A DNA stretch of 64,000 bases from Pandoraea aquatica. GTDB taxonomy: Bacteria; Pseudomonadota; Gammaproteobacteria; Burkholderiales; Burkholderiaceae. The stretch is from contig NZ_CABPSN010000003.1 in the NCBI RefSeq assembly GCF_902459565.1, positions 728,623-792,622 on the forward strand, written 5' to 3'. Below the pieces are notes generated by a model that saw nothing but the letters and a program-made list of their open reading frames with translations, had not been told where the DNA came from and did not search any database. The position numbers were made by a program, and so were the translations under genes. Positions 1 through 8,866 of the stretch are shown one piece after another. Numbering within the stretch: the first letter of the stretch is position 1; the number at the start of each line of letters is the position of its first letter.

Positions 1-835
1 CGTGACTGCCTGGCTCGAACAGGTCGATGACGTCGTGCCGCGCGACGAAGGCGGACACGGGCAGCAGACCGCCACCTAAGGCTTTGCCGAGCATGATGCC
101 GTCCGGCACGATGCCTTCGTGCTGATAGGCAAACCAGCGGCCGGTACGTCCCAGACCCGATTGAATTTCGTCGAGCAGCATAAGGATGTTCTGTTCAGTG
201 CACAGTTGCCGTAGTCCGCGAAGAAACCCGTCTGGCGGGATGACGATGCCGCCTTCGCCCTGAATCGTTTCGAACAGGACGGCGCAGGTGTTGGGGGTGA
301 TGGCGGCGCGTACGGCGTCGATGTCGCCAAAGGGCACGCGGATGAAGCCGGGCGCGAACGGCCCGAAGTCGGCGCGATAGGCGAGCTCGGAAGAAAAGCC
401 GACGATGGTGGTGGTGCGTCCGTGGAAATTGCCGTCGGCGACGATGATTTCGGCGCGCTCGGCAGGAATCCGCTTGACGCTGTAACCCCAGCGTCGCGCC
501 GCCTTGATGGCGGTTTCGACGGCTTCCGCGCCGGTGTTCATCGGCAGGGCGCCACCGAGCGTGGTGAGATCGCAGAGACGTTCGAGAAAAGCGCCGAGAC
601 GGTCGGTGTAGAAGGCGCGGGAGACGACGGCGAGGCGTTGGGCCTGCGCGGTGAGCGCGGCGACGAGACGCGGATGCGCGTGCCCGTGACTGACGGCGGA
701 ATAGGCGCTCATCATGTCGAGATAGCGGTTGCCCTCGACGTCCCAGACCCAGACGCCCTTCGCATGCGAGAGCACGACGGGCAGGGGTGAGTAGTTGTGC
801 GCACCAAAGCGTTGTTCGCGTTCGATCTCGTTCAT
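1..835 (-). CDS. rocD: Ornithine--oxo-acid aminotransferase, 3' end outside the window
   Basis: This is a PLP-dependent class III aminotransferase, most like ornithine aminotransferase, which moves the delta-amino group of ornithine to 2-oxoglutarate to give glutamate semialdehyde in arginine/ornithine catabolism. The gene reads leftwards and runs off the window, so only about 278 of an expected 400 codons are present. The N-terminus begins MNEIEREQRFGAHNYSPLP, followed by a PVVLSHAKGVWVWDVEG segment and LDMMSAYSAVSHGHAHPRLV, all typical of RocD. The PLP-binding lysine lies in LGKALGGGLLP near the left edge. The start at 835 is preceded by a GGAGGAA ribosome-binding site. What is seen is the fold and PLP motif; ornithine specificity is inferred from overall resemblance. 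Confidence 0.85.
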   Translation of the reverse strand, partial: MNEIEREQRFGAHNYSPLPVVLSHAKGVWVWDVEGNRYLDMMSAYSAVSHGHAHPRLVAALTAQAQRLAVVSRAFYTDRLGAFLERLCDLTTLGGALPMNTGAEAVETAIKAARRWGYSVKRIPAERAEIIVADGNFHGRTTTIVGFSSELAYRADFGPFAPGFIRVPFGDIDAVRAAITPNTCAVLFETIQGEGGIVIPPDGFLRGLRQLCTEQNILMLLDEIQSGLGRTGRWFAYQHEGIVPDGIMLGKALGGGLLPVSAFVARHDVIDLFEPGSH

Positions 836-935
836 GAGCGCGTTCCTCCACACCTGAAGTCTAGATGCGAACGCGATGGCACGCAAAGGGGACAAGTCCC
901 GAAGCGCCGCGCATGATACTGGCTTGTACGTGCGC

Positions 936-941
936 TATAAT
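936..941 (+). promoter_or_regulatory. Possible -10 element for tRNA-Arg
   Basis: A TATAAT hexamer lies about 94 bases before the tRNA. No convincing -35 hexamer is found at 16-18 bases upstream, so this is only a candidate. Confidence 0.3.
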
Positions 942-1034
942 CGCCGATTACTCGGATGTGGCGCACGTTTCATTCACGTGCACCCAGCCCTCCGAGTCTC
1001 TCCGGCAGCGATATCCGATCGCCGCCATCACGCA

Positions 1035-1111
1035 CTGCCCATAGCTCAGTTGGATAGAGCATCGGCCTTCTAAGCCGACGGTCGGGGGTTCGAATCCCTC
1101 TGGGCAGGCCA
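1035..1111 (+). tRNA. tRNA-Arg (anticodon TCT)
   Basis: A 77-base cloverleaf can be folded by eye. The acceptor arm CTGCCCA pairs with TGGGCAG. The D arm carries AGTTGGATA, the anticodon stem TCGGC/GCCGA closes the loop CTTCTAA, and the T arm is GGGGG-TTCGAAT-CCCTC. The 3' CCA is encoded. Anticodon TCT reads AGA codons, so the charged amino acid is arginine. The downstream LysR gene begins its coding end only 16 bases away on the other strand, and no repeat of the tRNA 3' end was seen that would mark an integrated element. Confidence 0.96.
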
Positions 1112-1127
1112 GCAAGCTTGGCGTGTT

Positions 1128-2141
1128 TCAATCTGGCCGAAGTCCGGCCTGTCGCTTATTCCCAGTGCTGCCATGGTCTGACGAGTCGGCCCTCGCACGT
1201 ATTTCGGCAATGCCTGCCCCCACGTACCGCACTGCGCTTACAAACGCGTCCAGCGCCGGCGTCTGATTTGTCTCCGCGCGCGTCACAAGACCCACAGCCG
1301 GCATGGGCCATTCTCCCGGTGCGTTCAGGATAGCGATGACGCCAAGCCGCTGATATTGGACGGCAATCGGCCGAGGAAGAAAGGCGAGCCAATCGGTGTC
1401 TTGCAGCATTTGCAGATTCGCAAGCACCGAGACACATTCCACCTTGGGTATGGGGACAGTCGTCAGATGGTCGGCGAAAAATTGCCGAATCGACGTCCGT
1501 AACGGTGCGTCGCCACCCGGGAATATCCAGTCGGCAGAGGCGAGCATCGCCGGTGTGATCTTCTTTCGTCGAGCCAGAGGATGATGATGGCGAGCGACGA
1601 TACAAACGCTCTCCTCGAACAGCGCCTCCCGGGAAAAATGAGCCGCCGCAGTCGCGTCGCCCAGTCGACAGACGACGCAGTCGAGCTTGCCCTGCGCCAG
1701 TCCGCCGAGCATCCAGTCGATCGACCCTTCATGAAACTCCGCCACGACGCCGGGTGCATCCTTCGATAAGTGCGTCAGCACGTTGCTCAGAAAATCGGGA
1801 ATCGCGACCGGCATGATGCCGACGCGAACCTTTCCGAGAGCACCGTTGGCGATCAGCTCAAGATCGCTGCCGAGCTTTTGCATCTCGGTCAACATGATCC
1901 GCGCACGATCGATAACGATCTGGGTCGCAGCGGTGGGCCTGAGTCCTCGTGGATGACGATCGAACAATCGCGTGCCGAACAGCGTCTCCAACTCGCGAAG
2001 CGATTTGCTCGCGGCCGGCTGTGTCATGTGAAGACGCGCAGCCGCGCGGTGAATGCTGAGCGTATCCGCCAGCGCGACAAGCAATGCCAGATGCCGTGCC
2101 CTCAGGCGGGCGAGGAGGTGTCGTTCTATGACTCGTGGCAT
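1128..2141 (-). CDS. LysR-family transcriptional regulator
   Basis: A LysR-type regulator of 337 residues with an N-terminal winged helix-turn-helix (LSIHRAAARLHMTQPAASKSL, within residues about 10-70) and a C-terminal effector-binding domain. The chosen start (MPRVIERHL) has AGGG nine bases upstream; an in-frame ATG 36 bases further up has no such site and is less likely. It is divergent from the secreted metallo-beta-lactamase-fold gene at 2264, and the 122-base gap between them is the likely control region for both. The ligand is unknown. The C-terminal region is somewhat longer than the 300-residue norm. Confidence 0.9.
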   Translation of the reverse strand: MPRVIERHLLARLRARHLALLVALADTLSIHRAAARLHMTQPAASKSLRELETLFGTRLFDRHPRGLRPTAATQIVIDRARIMLTEMQKLGSDLELIANGALGKVRVGIMPVAIPDFLSNVLTHLSKDAPGVVAEFHEGSIDWMLGGLAQGKLDCVVCRLGDATAAAHFSREALFEESVCIVARHHHPLARRKKITPAMLASADWIFPGGDAPLRTSIRQFFADHLTTVPIPKVECVSVLANLQMLQDTDWLAFLPRPIAVQYQRLGVIAILNAPGEWPMPAVGLVTRAETNQTPALDAFVSAVRYVGAGIAEIRARADSSDHGSTGNKRQAGLRPD

Positions 2142-2263
2142 GGAATACCCTGATATCGCGAAGTTATCAGTCCCCAAAAAGAAAGCATTACTGACGTGCG
2201 GGAGGGTCGTGCAATTCTACATGCGCAAGTGGTTCGATAAATCAAAACAACCGGAGACCCCAT

Positions 2264-3253
2264 ATGCAGAAGATGCTACGAAAGTGTGGTGTGATTTTGG
2301 CGCTTCTGAGCGCCGTAGGGAGTGCCCCCGCGAGTGCGGAGACGATGCGCGTCACGCTTCTCGGCACCGGCACACCGATACTGAACATCAACCGCTTCGG
2401 CATCAGCGTGCTTGTAGAGGCGGGCACACAAAAGCTGTTGTTCGATGCTGGCCGGGGCGTCGCGATGCGCCTGCATCAGCGGCAGGTTCCATTGCGTGAC
2501 ATCTCCGCCGTCTTTATTAGTTTGTTGAATTCAGACCATATCACCGGGCTGCCGGACCTTTATGCGACCGCGCCGCTTCCGACCGATGACGGACGCCTCA
2601 AAACGCCGATGACCCTGTTCGGCCCGGATGGCATCGACAATGTGGCTCGCGGCATCGAGCTGATGTTCAAGGACCAGAACCGGATGCGAATGCTGGAAGG
2701 CGAAGTGGTCGAGCCGGCGACGCATATCCACGCAAAGCGAGTCGAGCCCGGGATCGTCTATGAGAAGGAGGGTGTGAGGGTTTCGGCCTTCCTAATCGAG
2801 CACGGTCATGTCAAACCGGATTTCGGTTACCGCATCGAATACGGTGGACACGCCATTGTCATTACCGACGACACGACTTACTCCGAAAACCTCGTCGCAC
2901 ATTCGAAGCATGCCGATCTCATGGTTCAGAGCGTCGCGATCGGCAGTCGCGCACTCGAGCGAGCCGCACCGGACTACGTCAATCACTTTTACGGATATCT
3001 CGCCAGCCCGGAGAGTGCGGGTCGCATTCTTTCGGAAGCCAAACCTAAGCTGGCGGTGTTTGCCCACATCTCGCTTTACAGCCGTTCAGACATACCGCGA
3101 GCCACCGTGGATGAGTTGCGTGAGCGCGTTCAGGCGGCTTATCCCGGCAATTTCGTCATTGGCGAAGACTTGATGACCTTTGACATCAATGACCACGGCG
3201 TCACACGGGCCCCGTATTCGCCGGAAGTCAGACAACAGGAGCCGAGGACCTGA
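2264..3253 (+). CDS. Exported metallo-beta-lactamase-fold protein with altered metal motif
   Basis: A 329-residue protein with a Sec signal peptide (cleavage expected after ASA at about residue 25) and a tRNase Z/arylsulfatase-like metallo-beta-lactamase fold. The signature HxHxDH is present only as L87-L-N89-S-D91-H92, so both first histidines are lost, while D91, H92, H180, D203 (in TDDT) and H268 (in FAHIS) remain at the expected places. The family normally binds two metals; here the site using the HxH pair should be broken. It may be inactive, use one metal, or have another role. GGAG precedes the start. It is divergent from a LysR gene and convergent with the next one, eight bases away. 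Confidence 0.85.
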   Translation: MQKMLRKCGVILALLSAVGSAPASAETMRVTLLGTGTPILNINRFGISVLVEAGTQKLLFDAGRGVAMRLHQRQVPLRDISAVFISLLNSDHITGLPDLYATAPLPTDDGRLKTPMTLFGPDGIDNVARGIELMFKDQNRMRMLEGEVVEPATHIHAKRVEPGIVYEKEGVRVSAFLIEHGHVKPDFGYRIEYGGHAIVITDDTTYSENLVAHSKHADLMVQSVAIGSRALERAAPDYVNHFYGYLASPESAGRILSEAKPKLAVFAHISLYSRSDIPRATVDELRERVQAAYPGNFVIGEDLMTFDINDHGVTRAPYSPEVRQQEPRT

Positions 3254-3261
3254 GTGCGTGG

Positions 3262-4167
3262 CTAAGCAACGGGTTGCTGCCCAAACAACTCCGCGACGCT
3301 CTGCCGTATCCACCGGCAGGCAGGGTTCTGATGAAAGCGGGCGTGCCAGTACTGCATGATCGTGAAGGAGGGCAGGCTTACCGGCATGGGCAGCACGCGA
3401 AGCGCATTGCGCCGTTGCAGCACGTCGGCAAGCAATCGCGGAACGGTGGCCAGCAAGTCGCTGCTCGTCAGAATCTCACCGATCCCGAGATAGCTCGGAA
3501 TGCGCAAATGGACCCGTCGCAGCGGCGCTTCGGTCTCGAGCATTCGAATGACTGCGGCGAAGCCGCTGCCTGCAACCTTCACTTCCAGATGGGCTTCGCT
3601 CAGATAGCGCTTGAGCGTCAGGCGCGAATCGATCCTCGGATGGTTGTCGCGTAGCAGGCAAACCACATGATCGTCGAACAGCTTCTGTTGATAGAAACCC
3701 GCTTCGATTTGCGGCATGTAACCGATGATCAGATCGACTTCGCCGCTTTCCAGTTGCGCCGCAGTTTCCGTGGAAATATGCGTCGTCTCGATGCGCACGT
3801 TCGGGGCCTCGGCGCGCACTTTCGCGAGAATTTGCGGCAGCAGCACGACCTGACTGATGTCCGTCATCGCGATGTTGAATACGCGTTGCGACGACAGCGG
3901 ATCGAACACGGCCTGAAGCGACAACGTGTGCTGCAACAGCCGTAACAACTCGCGTATCGGCGTGATGAGCGCTTCCGCATGTGGTGTCGGCCGCATCCCG
4001 CCACCGATCCGCACGAACAGCGGATCGTTGAATCGCGTTCGCAATTTGGCCAGCCCCACGCTCAGCGTTGGCTGACTCAATTCGAGTTTTTCCGCCGCAC
4101 GCGACACGCTTCCCGTGGCGTAGATCTCGGCAAAGATCTGGAGCAATTTCAGATCGAATTCATTCAT
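3262..4167 (-). CDS. LysR-family regulator (NahR/NodD-like)
   Basis: A LysR-type regulator of 301 residues. The N-terminal DNA-binding part reads NEFDLKLLQIFAEIYATGSV followed by a SQPTLSVGLAKLR recognition segment and DPLFVR, a form typical of the NahR/NodD/LinR branch that often responds to aromatic compounds. The effector domain includes the LESGEVDLIIGYMP segment of this branch. The start at 4167 (MNEFDL) is preferred over an ATG four codons earlier because GGGGTG lies just upstream. It is divergent from the MHS transporter gene at 4513, with a 21-base inverted repeat in between that is a good operator candidate, so it probably controls the 4513-10066 cluster. Confidence 0.9.
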   Translation of the reverse strand: MNEFDLKLLQIFAEIYATGSVSRAAEKLELSQPTLSVGLAKLRTRFNDPLFVRIGGGMRPTPHAEALITPIRELLRLLQHTLSLQAVFDPLSSQRVFNIAMTDISQVVLLPQILAKVRAEAPNVRIETTHISTETAAQLESGEVDLIIGYMPQIEAGFYQQKLFDDHVVCLLRDNHPRIDSRLTLKRYLSEAHLEVKVAGSGFAAVIRMLETEAPLRRVHLRIPSYLGIGEILTSSDLLATVPRLLADVLQRRNALRVLPMPVSLPSFTIMQYWHARFHQNPACRWIRQSVAELFGQQPVA

Positions 4168-4512
4168 GCCACACCCCATCGTTTGGCTTCCGGCATTGAC
4201 GTCCCCCGGCGCTCGATTCCGTTTTCTCAGGAAAGCGAGGATGTCATATCGCCCGTTTTTTCGCCGTTTTCATGCATCGGCCGAACTCCGTCGAATCGCG
4301 GCGAATCCACGTGGGGCCAAGCCGGGCGGCCTCTATTAGGTTTCGTAATAGAACGTATTGAATCCGATTTATGGACCTTGCGTCGGTCAGCGTCTACCGT
4401 AGTCCCATAAACGCATATCCACGCGGTCGAAGGTCTCCCATGAGGTCAATCGTCCCCAAAGCGGCACCGATAGCCGTCATTAAATAATTCAAATACTGAA
4501 TAATCAGGAGAC
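4168..4512. other. Divergent intergenic control region
   Basis: A 345-base gap between the LysR gene and the transporter gene. It holds the inverted repeat at 4332-4352. No open reading frame in it looks like a real gene, and no clean sigma-70 hexamer pair was found. Confidence 0.6.
4332..4352. promoter_or_regulatory. Inverted repeat, candidate LysR operator
   Basis: Perfect 7-base arms TCTATTA and TAATAGA are separated by seven bases (GGTTTCG). The inner part fits the T-N11-A shape of LysR recognition sites. It lies between a LysR gene and the cluster it probably controls. Confidence 0.6.
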
Positions 4513-6126
4513 ATGCAATTGGAAACTTCGCTAACCCGGAAGCAGGAGGGGCACTGCCCACTCCCGAGAGCGCATTCGGCGAAGGGCGCGCGCGTGGTGC
4601 TGGCGTCGTCCTTCGGCGCGTTGCTCGAATGGTACGACCTGTATATCTACGCCGCACTCGCCAGCACCTTCGCCCATCTGTTTTTCCCGCCGGGCAATCC
4701 GACGGCGGCGGCCTTGTCGAGTCTGGCGGTGTTCGGGGCCGCTTTTGTGCTGCGGCCCATCGGCGCAATTGTCTTCGGATACATCGGCGATCGGGTCGGA
4801 CGCAAACGCACCTTCGGCATGACCATCGTGCTGATCGGCGGTGCAACGCTGGGGATCGGCTTGTTGCCGACGTATGCCCACATCGGCATTCTCGCGCCGA
4901 CGCTCCTCGTCGTGCTGCGACTGCTTCAGGGCCTCGCGCTCGGCGGTGAGGTCGGAGGCGCGGCGACCTATCTGACGGAACATGCGGATCAGCGGCGTCG
5001 CGGCTTCATGAGCAGCTTCCTGCAAGTGACCGCGACCGGCGGTCTGGTGCTGTCGATTGCCGTAGTGACCGTGACGCGGGCCTGCATGAGTACCGCTGCG
5101 TTCGAAACGTGGGGCTGGCGCGTGCCTTTCCTCGTCTCGCTGATCCTGCTGTTCATCGCGATCAAGCTGCGCGCAGGCCTCGGCGAATCGCCCGTCTTCG
5201 AACAGTACAAAGCCGAAGGCAAGCTCGCGCGCAATCCCATCGCGGCAAGCTTTCTCGACCGCAAGAATCTGAAGAACGTGTTTGTGCTGCTGTTCAGCGC
5301 GGCCTCGGGTGTTGGCGTGTTGTATGGCACGGCGCACTTCTACTCGTTCTACTTCGTCGGCACCGTCCTCAAGGTCGATCCGGAGACGACGAATCTGCTG
5401 ATGGTGATGTCGCTGCTGGCGGCCGCGCCTTTCTACTTCGTTTCCGGCTGGATGTCGGACCGGTTCGGACGCAAATGGGTCATGGTGCTGGCGTGCCTCG
5501 CGGCGGCGCTGACCATTCAGCCGGCATTCAAAGCGCTAACCCATTTCGCTAATCCCGGGCTGGAAACGTTCCTCGCCAACACGAAAGTCGAAGTCTCCGC
5601 CAATAACTGCAAGTTCCATCTGTTCTCCGCGCCTGCGTCCGACTGCGACAAGGTGCGCGACTTTCTGAGCGCCTCCGGGGTGTCGTACACGATGACACCG
5701 GCCACGAGCGACAGCGTCGTCACCCGCATCGGGTCGCAACGTATCGACAATTTCGACGTGCCGGCGCTTAAATCTGCACTGGAAAGCGCCGGTTGGCAGG
5801 CGCACGCAGACGAGCGGCAAATCAACAAGCCGATGGTGTTCCTGATTCTCTGGTACCTCATCGTGCTGCTGGCGATGGTGTACGGCCCGATTGTCGCGTT
5901 CATGGTCGAGCTGTTCCCCGCGAACGTTCGCTACACGTCGCTCTCGTTGCCGTATCACATCGGGTCCGGCTGGTTCGGCGGCATGCTCCCGTTCGTGGTC
6001 TCGGCGATGAATCTCTCGTTGGGGAATGTCTACGGCGGGCTGTGGTATCCGGTGGGTGTCGCGGCGCTCTCGTTCGTCGTCGGCGCATGCTTTATGACCG
6101 AGACGCGCCACAACAAGATCGACTGA
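4513..6126 (+). CDS. MHS-family MFS transporter with a large loop insertion
   Basis: A 537-residue major facilitator of the metabolite:H+ symporter (ProP/ShiA/KgtP-like) group in the inner membrane. Typical signatures are LEWYDLYIYAALA near residue 40, GYIGDRVGRKRTF near 95, LRLLQGLALGGEVGGAATYL near 140, and SDRFGRK in the second half. The family is usually about 430-450 residues. The excess is a polar stretch of roughly 90 residues (about 350-440) between late membrane helices, with two cysteines (NCKF and SDCDK) and no membrane character. AGGAG precedes the start. It heads a run of co-directional genes with a porin and an aromatic monooxygenase, so an aromatic acid substrate is inferred. 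Confidence 0.88.
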   Translation: MQLETSLTRKQEGHCPLPRAHSAKGARVVLASSFGALLEWYDLYIYAALASTFAHLFFPPGNPTAAALSSLAVFGAAFVLRPIGAIVFGYIGDRVGRKRTFGMTIVLIGGATLGIGLLPTYAHIGILAPTLLVVLRLLQGLALGGEVGGAATYLTEHADQRRRGFMSSFLQVTATGGLVLSIAVVTVTRACMSTAAFETWGWRVPFLVSLILLFIAIKLRAGLGESPVFEQYKAEGKLARNPIAASFLDRKNLKNVFVLLFSAASGVGVLYGTAHFYSFYFVGTVLKVDPETTNLLMVMSLLAAAPFYFVSGWMSDRFGRKWVMVLACLAAALTIQPAFKALTHFANPGLETFLANTKVEVSANNCKFHLFSAPASDCDKVRDFLSASGVSYTMTPATSDSVVTRIGSQRIDNFDVPALKSALESAGWQAHADERQINKPMVFLILWYLIVLLAMVYGPIVAFMVELFPANVRYTSLSLPYHIGSGWFGGMLPFVVSAMNLSLGNVYGGLWYPVGVAALSFVVGACFMTETRHNKID

Positions 6127-6186
6127 TGCGATCGGTCCAATTGACGAACGTACGAACGCATTGAGCTCTTTTATTCAGGAATGATC

Positions 6187-7446
6187 ATGAAGCGTATTTT
6201 GATTGTCGGTGGGGGATTTGCCGGGCTTTGGAGCGCGTTGGGCGCGGCACGCAAGCTCGATGAAGCGCAGGCGACGTCGGACGTCGAAGTGGTGCTGGTG
6301 AATCCCACGGCGCATCACAGCATCCGTGTGCGCAATTACGAGGACGACCTCGACGTAACGCTCGTCCCGCTGGTCGAAGTGCTGGAGCCGGCCGGCGTGC
6401 GCTGGATTCGTGGCACCGCAACGCACATCGATGCCGCCGCCAAGACGGTGACGGTCGATACCGACGGCAAAGCGACTTCCGTTGCGTACGACAAGCTCGT
6501 GCTCGCGTCGGGCAGCCACCTGGCCTATGCGCCCGTCGAAGGTCTGGCGGCGCACGCTTTCGATGTGGATACGTACGAGGGGGCGCGACGGCTGGAGCAA
6601 CATCTGGAGACCGTCGTGCAGGAAGACGGCGGGGGCAAGCGCACTGTGATCGTGATCGGCGCGGGCCTGACCGGCGTCGAACTCGCCGCAGAACTGCCGA
6701 GCCGCTTGCGCGCGCTCGTTGCAGCACAGGGTGGCGGCGTCGACCAGCCGGCACCGCGCGTGGTGCTTGTCGACCGGACCTCGCTGATCGCGTCGGCCAT
6801 GGGCGGTGCGCAGCCTGTCATCGAGCAGGCGATGACCGAAATGGGCGTGGAGATGATGCCCGGCGTCGATATCAAACGCGTCGACAGCACCGGCATCACG
6901 CTGGCCGACGGCACACATATCGAGGCTGCAACGGTGGTCTGGTGCGGCGGCATGCGGGCAAGCCCGCTGGCGGAATGTTTCCCGGTCGAGCGCGACGCGT
7001 TGGGGCGTTTGCCGGTCGACAAGCACATGCAGGTGGCCGGTGTCGCGAACGTCTTCGCGGCGGGCGACATCGCGCGTGCGCTATTCGAAGACGGCAAGCA
7101 CGCATCCGTCATGTCGTGCCAGCACGGGCGGCCGATGGGGCGCTACGCCGGGCACAACGTGGCCGCCGACTTGCTCGGCCTGCCGATGCTGCCGCTCGAC
7201 ATCGACTGGTACACGACGATTGTCGATCTCGGCCCGTGGGGGGCGGTCTACACCGAAGGCTGGGACCGTAAGCTCGCGGCGCAGGGACAGCTCGCGAAAA
7301 AAGTCAAAAAAGTCATCAATTGCGAGCGGATCTATCCGCCCCGGACGGGCGTTCGAGCCGACCTTTTCAAGGCGGCCGAGCCATCCGTTCAGGCCCCGCC
7401 ACCCATCGGCAAACAGACGTCGGCCGGGGACAGCGCGGAAGGGTGA
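6187..7446 (+). CDS. NADH dehydrogenase-like FAD oxidoreductase
   Basis: A two-dinucleotide-fold flavoprotein (419 residues) of the NDH-2-like Pyr_redox_2 family. The FAD site is GGGFAGL at the N-terminus, the NAD(P)H site is GAGLTGVELAAEL near residue 160, and the second FAD motif is NVFAAGDIA near 290. It probably passes electrons from NAD(P)H to a quinone or another acceptor at the inner face of the membrane. The ATG at 6187 is preferred because AGGA sits six bases before it; an ATG at 6181 touches that site directly. It lies 60 bases after the MHS transporter in the same direction. Its exact part in the cluster is not clear from the sequence. Confidence 0.85.
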   Translation: MKRILIVGGGFAGLWSALGAARKLDEAQATSDVEVVLVNPTAHHSIRVRNYEDDLDVTLVPLVEVLEPAGVRWIRGTATHIDAAAKTVTVDTDGKATSVAYDKLVLASGSHLAYAPVEGLAAHAFDVDTYEGARRLEQHLETVVQEDGGGKRTVIVIGAGLTGVELAAELPSRLRALVAAQGGGVDQPAPRVVLVDRTSLIASAMGGAQPVIEQAMTEMGVEMMPGVDIKRVDSTGITLADGTHIEAATVVWCGGMRASPLAECFPVERDALGRLPVDKHMQVAGVANVFAAGDIARALFEDGKHASVMSCQHGRPMGRYAGHNVAADLLGLPMLPLDIDWYTTIVDLGPWGAVYTEGWDRKLAAQGQLAKKVKKVINCERIYPPRTGVRADLFKAAEPSVQAPPPIGKQTSAGDSAEG

Positions 7447-7707
7447 CGACGACGCGCTGCGTCTTCGTTTCCCCGTGAGTCGCGCGCTGCTATTGGATCC
7501 AGTCGTCTGAACGGCGACACGGACATCCGGCAGCGCGCTTCCTAGAGCAGAGACCGTCGGCGTCACATAGGGCGTCGACAAGGAAATTCCGGCAAAGGTG
7601 CGGAGGTATCGACACGCCTGCCCGGAGGCCGGCGCTCGTCTTTCGATCTGCCGAGCGACACACATCACAACGCACATAACAAAGATAAATCCGGTTTGGA
7701 GACAACC

Positions 7708-8853
7708 ATGATTTCGAAGACTCATCAGCAGATGTTGCGGGGTGCGCTCGGCGGCGCACTACTCTGGAGTTGCGGTGCTCACGCCACCAGCTACATGAAT
7801 CTCTACGGCGTTTTCGACACGGGCATCGAGTACGTGTCACACGCCTCCACGAGCGGTGGACTGTTCCGCGTGCCCAGCCTGACGGGGGAGGTACCCTCGC
7901 GATGGGGAATGCGCGGCGTGGAGGATCTCGGCGGCAATCTCAGCGCGGTCTTCACGCTCGAGAGTGGCTTCAACCCGAATAACGGCACGTTGGGACAGGG
8001 CGGCCGGTTGTTCGGACGTCAGGCGTTCGTCGGCTTGCAGTCGGACTACGGTCTGGTGTCGTTCGGCCGCCAGTACAACATGACCACCTGGGCGCTGGCG
8101 GACGCGAACGTGCTCGGCCCCAACATCTACAGCATCAGCTCGCTCGATCCCTACCTTGCTGTGGCGCGCAGCGACAACACGGTCGCTTACAAGGGGACGT
8201 TTCGCGGGCTGACCGTCGGTGCGACGTATTCCTTCGGGCGCGACGCCGGGGGCACCGGCAACACGCCGGGGCAAGGCACTTGCTTCGGCAGTATCCCCGG
8301 CCATACGTCGACGTGCAGTCAGTGGACGGCGATGCTCAAGTACGACGCAGCGCACTTCGGTTTGGCGTTCGCCTACGACGTCCAGCATGGCGGTCCGGGT
8401 GCTGCCGTCAGCTACTTCGACGGGACACCTTCGACGCCCCTGACCGGCGAGATGGACAAGGACGTGCACACCACCGTGAACGGCTACGCCACGTGGGGCG
8501 CGCTGAAGATCGGCGGCGGATGGATCGGGCGCTACGTGACGACCGAGGGCGGTGCGCCGGAAGGCCGTTACGACATGTTCTTCGCGAACGCGAGCTACAC
8601 CTTCACGCCCGCATTTCAGGTCGACGGGCAGCTCGTCCGGATCGTCAATACCCATCAGAACACGCGCGCGACGCTGGCGGTGTTGCGTGGGACTTATTCG
8701 CTCTCGAAGCGCACGGCCGTCTATTTGCAAAGCGGCTATCTGATTAACAGCGCTCACGCCAGCTACACGGTGAGCGTGGGCGGCGGCGGAACGACCCCGC
8801 CACAGGGCGCGACCCAGCTCGGCGTGATGGCAGGCATGAAGACAAGTTTCTAA
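7708..8853 (+). CDS. Outer-membrane porin, Burkholderia type
   Basis: A 381-residue general porin of the Gram-negative porin_4 family with a signal peptide (MISKTHQQMLRG, hydrophobic core, cleavage expected after AHA) and a mature start resembling SYMNLYGVFDTGIEY. Repeated GRQAFVGLQSDYGLVSFGRQ and DNTVAYKG strands and a terminal phenylalanine (MKTSF) support a 16-strand trimeric barrel. GGAG lies eight bases before the ATG at 7708. A gap of 261 bases precedes it, so it may have its own promoter; 13 bases separate it from the next gene. It probably provides outer-membrane entry for the substrate of the cluster. Confidence 0.9.
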   Translation: MISKTHQQMLRGALGGALLWSCGAHATSYMNLYGVFDTGIEYVSHASTSGGLFRVPSLTGEVPSRWGMRGVEDLGGNLSAVFTLESGFNPNNGTLGQGGRLFGRQAFVGLQSDYGLVSFGRQYNMTTWALADANVLGPNIYSISSLDPYLAVARSDNTVAYKGTFRGLTVGATYSFGRDAGGTGNTPGQGTCFGSIPGHTSTCSQWTAMLKYDAAHFGLAFAYDVQHGGPGAAVSYFDGTPSTPLTGEMDKDVHTTVNGYATWGALKIGGGWIGRYVTTEGGAPEGRYDMFFANASYTFTPAFQVDGQLVRIVNTHQNTRATLAVLRGTYSLSKRTAVYLQSGYLINSAHASYTVSVGGGGTTPPQGATQLGVMAGMKTSF

Positions 8854-8866
8854 GCAGGAGGCAACG

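Noticed and set aside
1035..1111. tRNA-Arg as an attachment site of an integrated element
   Set aside because: No integrase and no direct repeat of the tRNA 3' end was found nearby.
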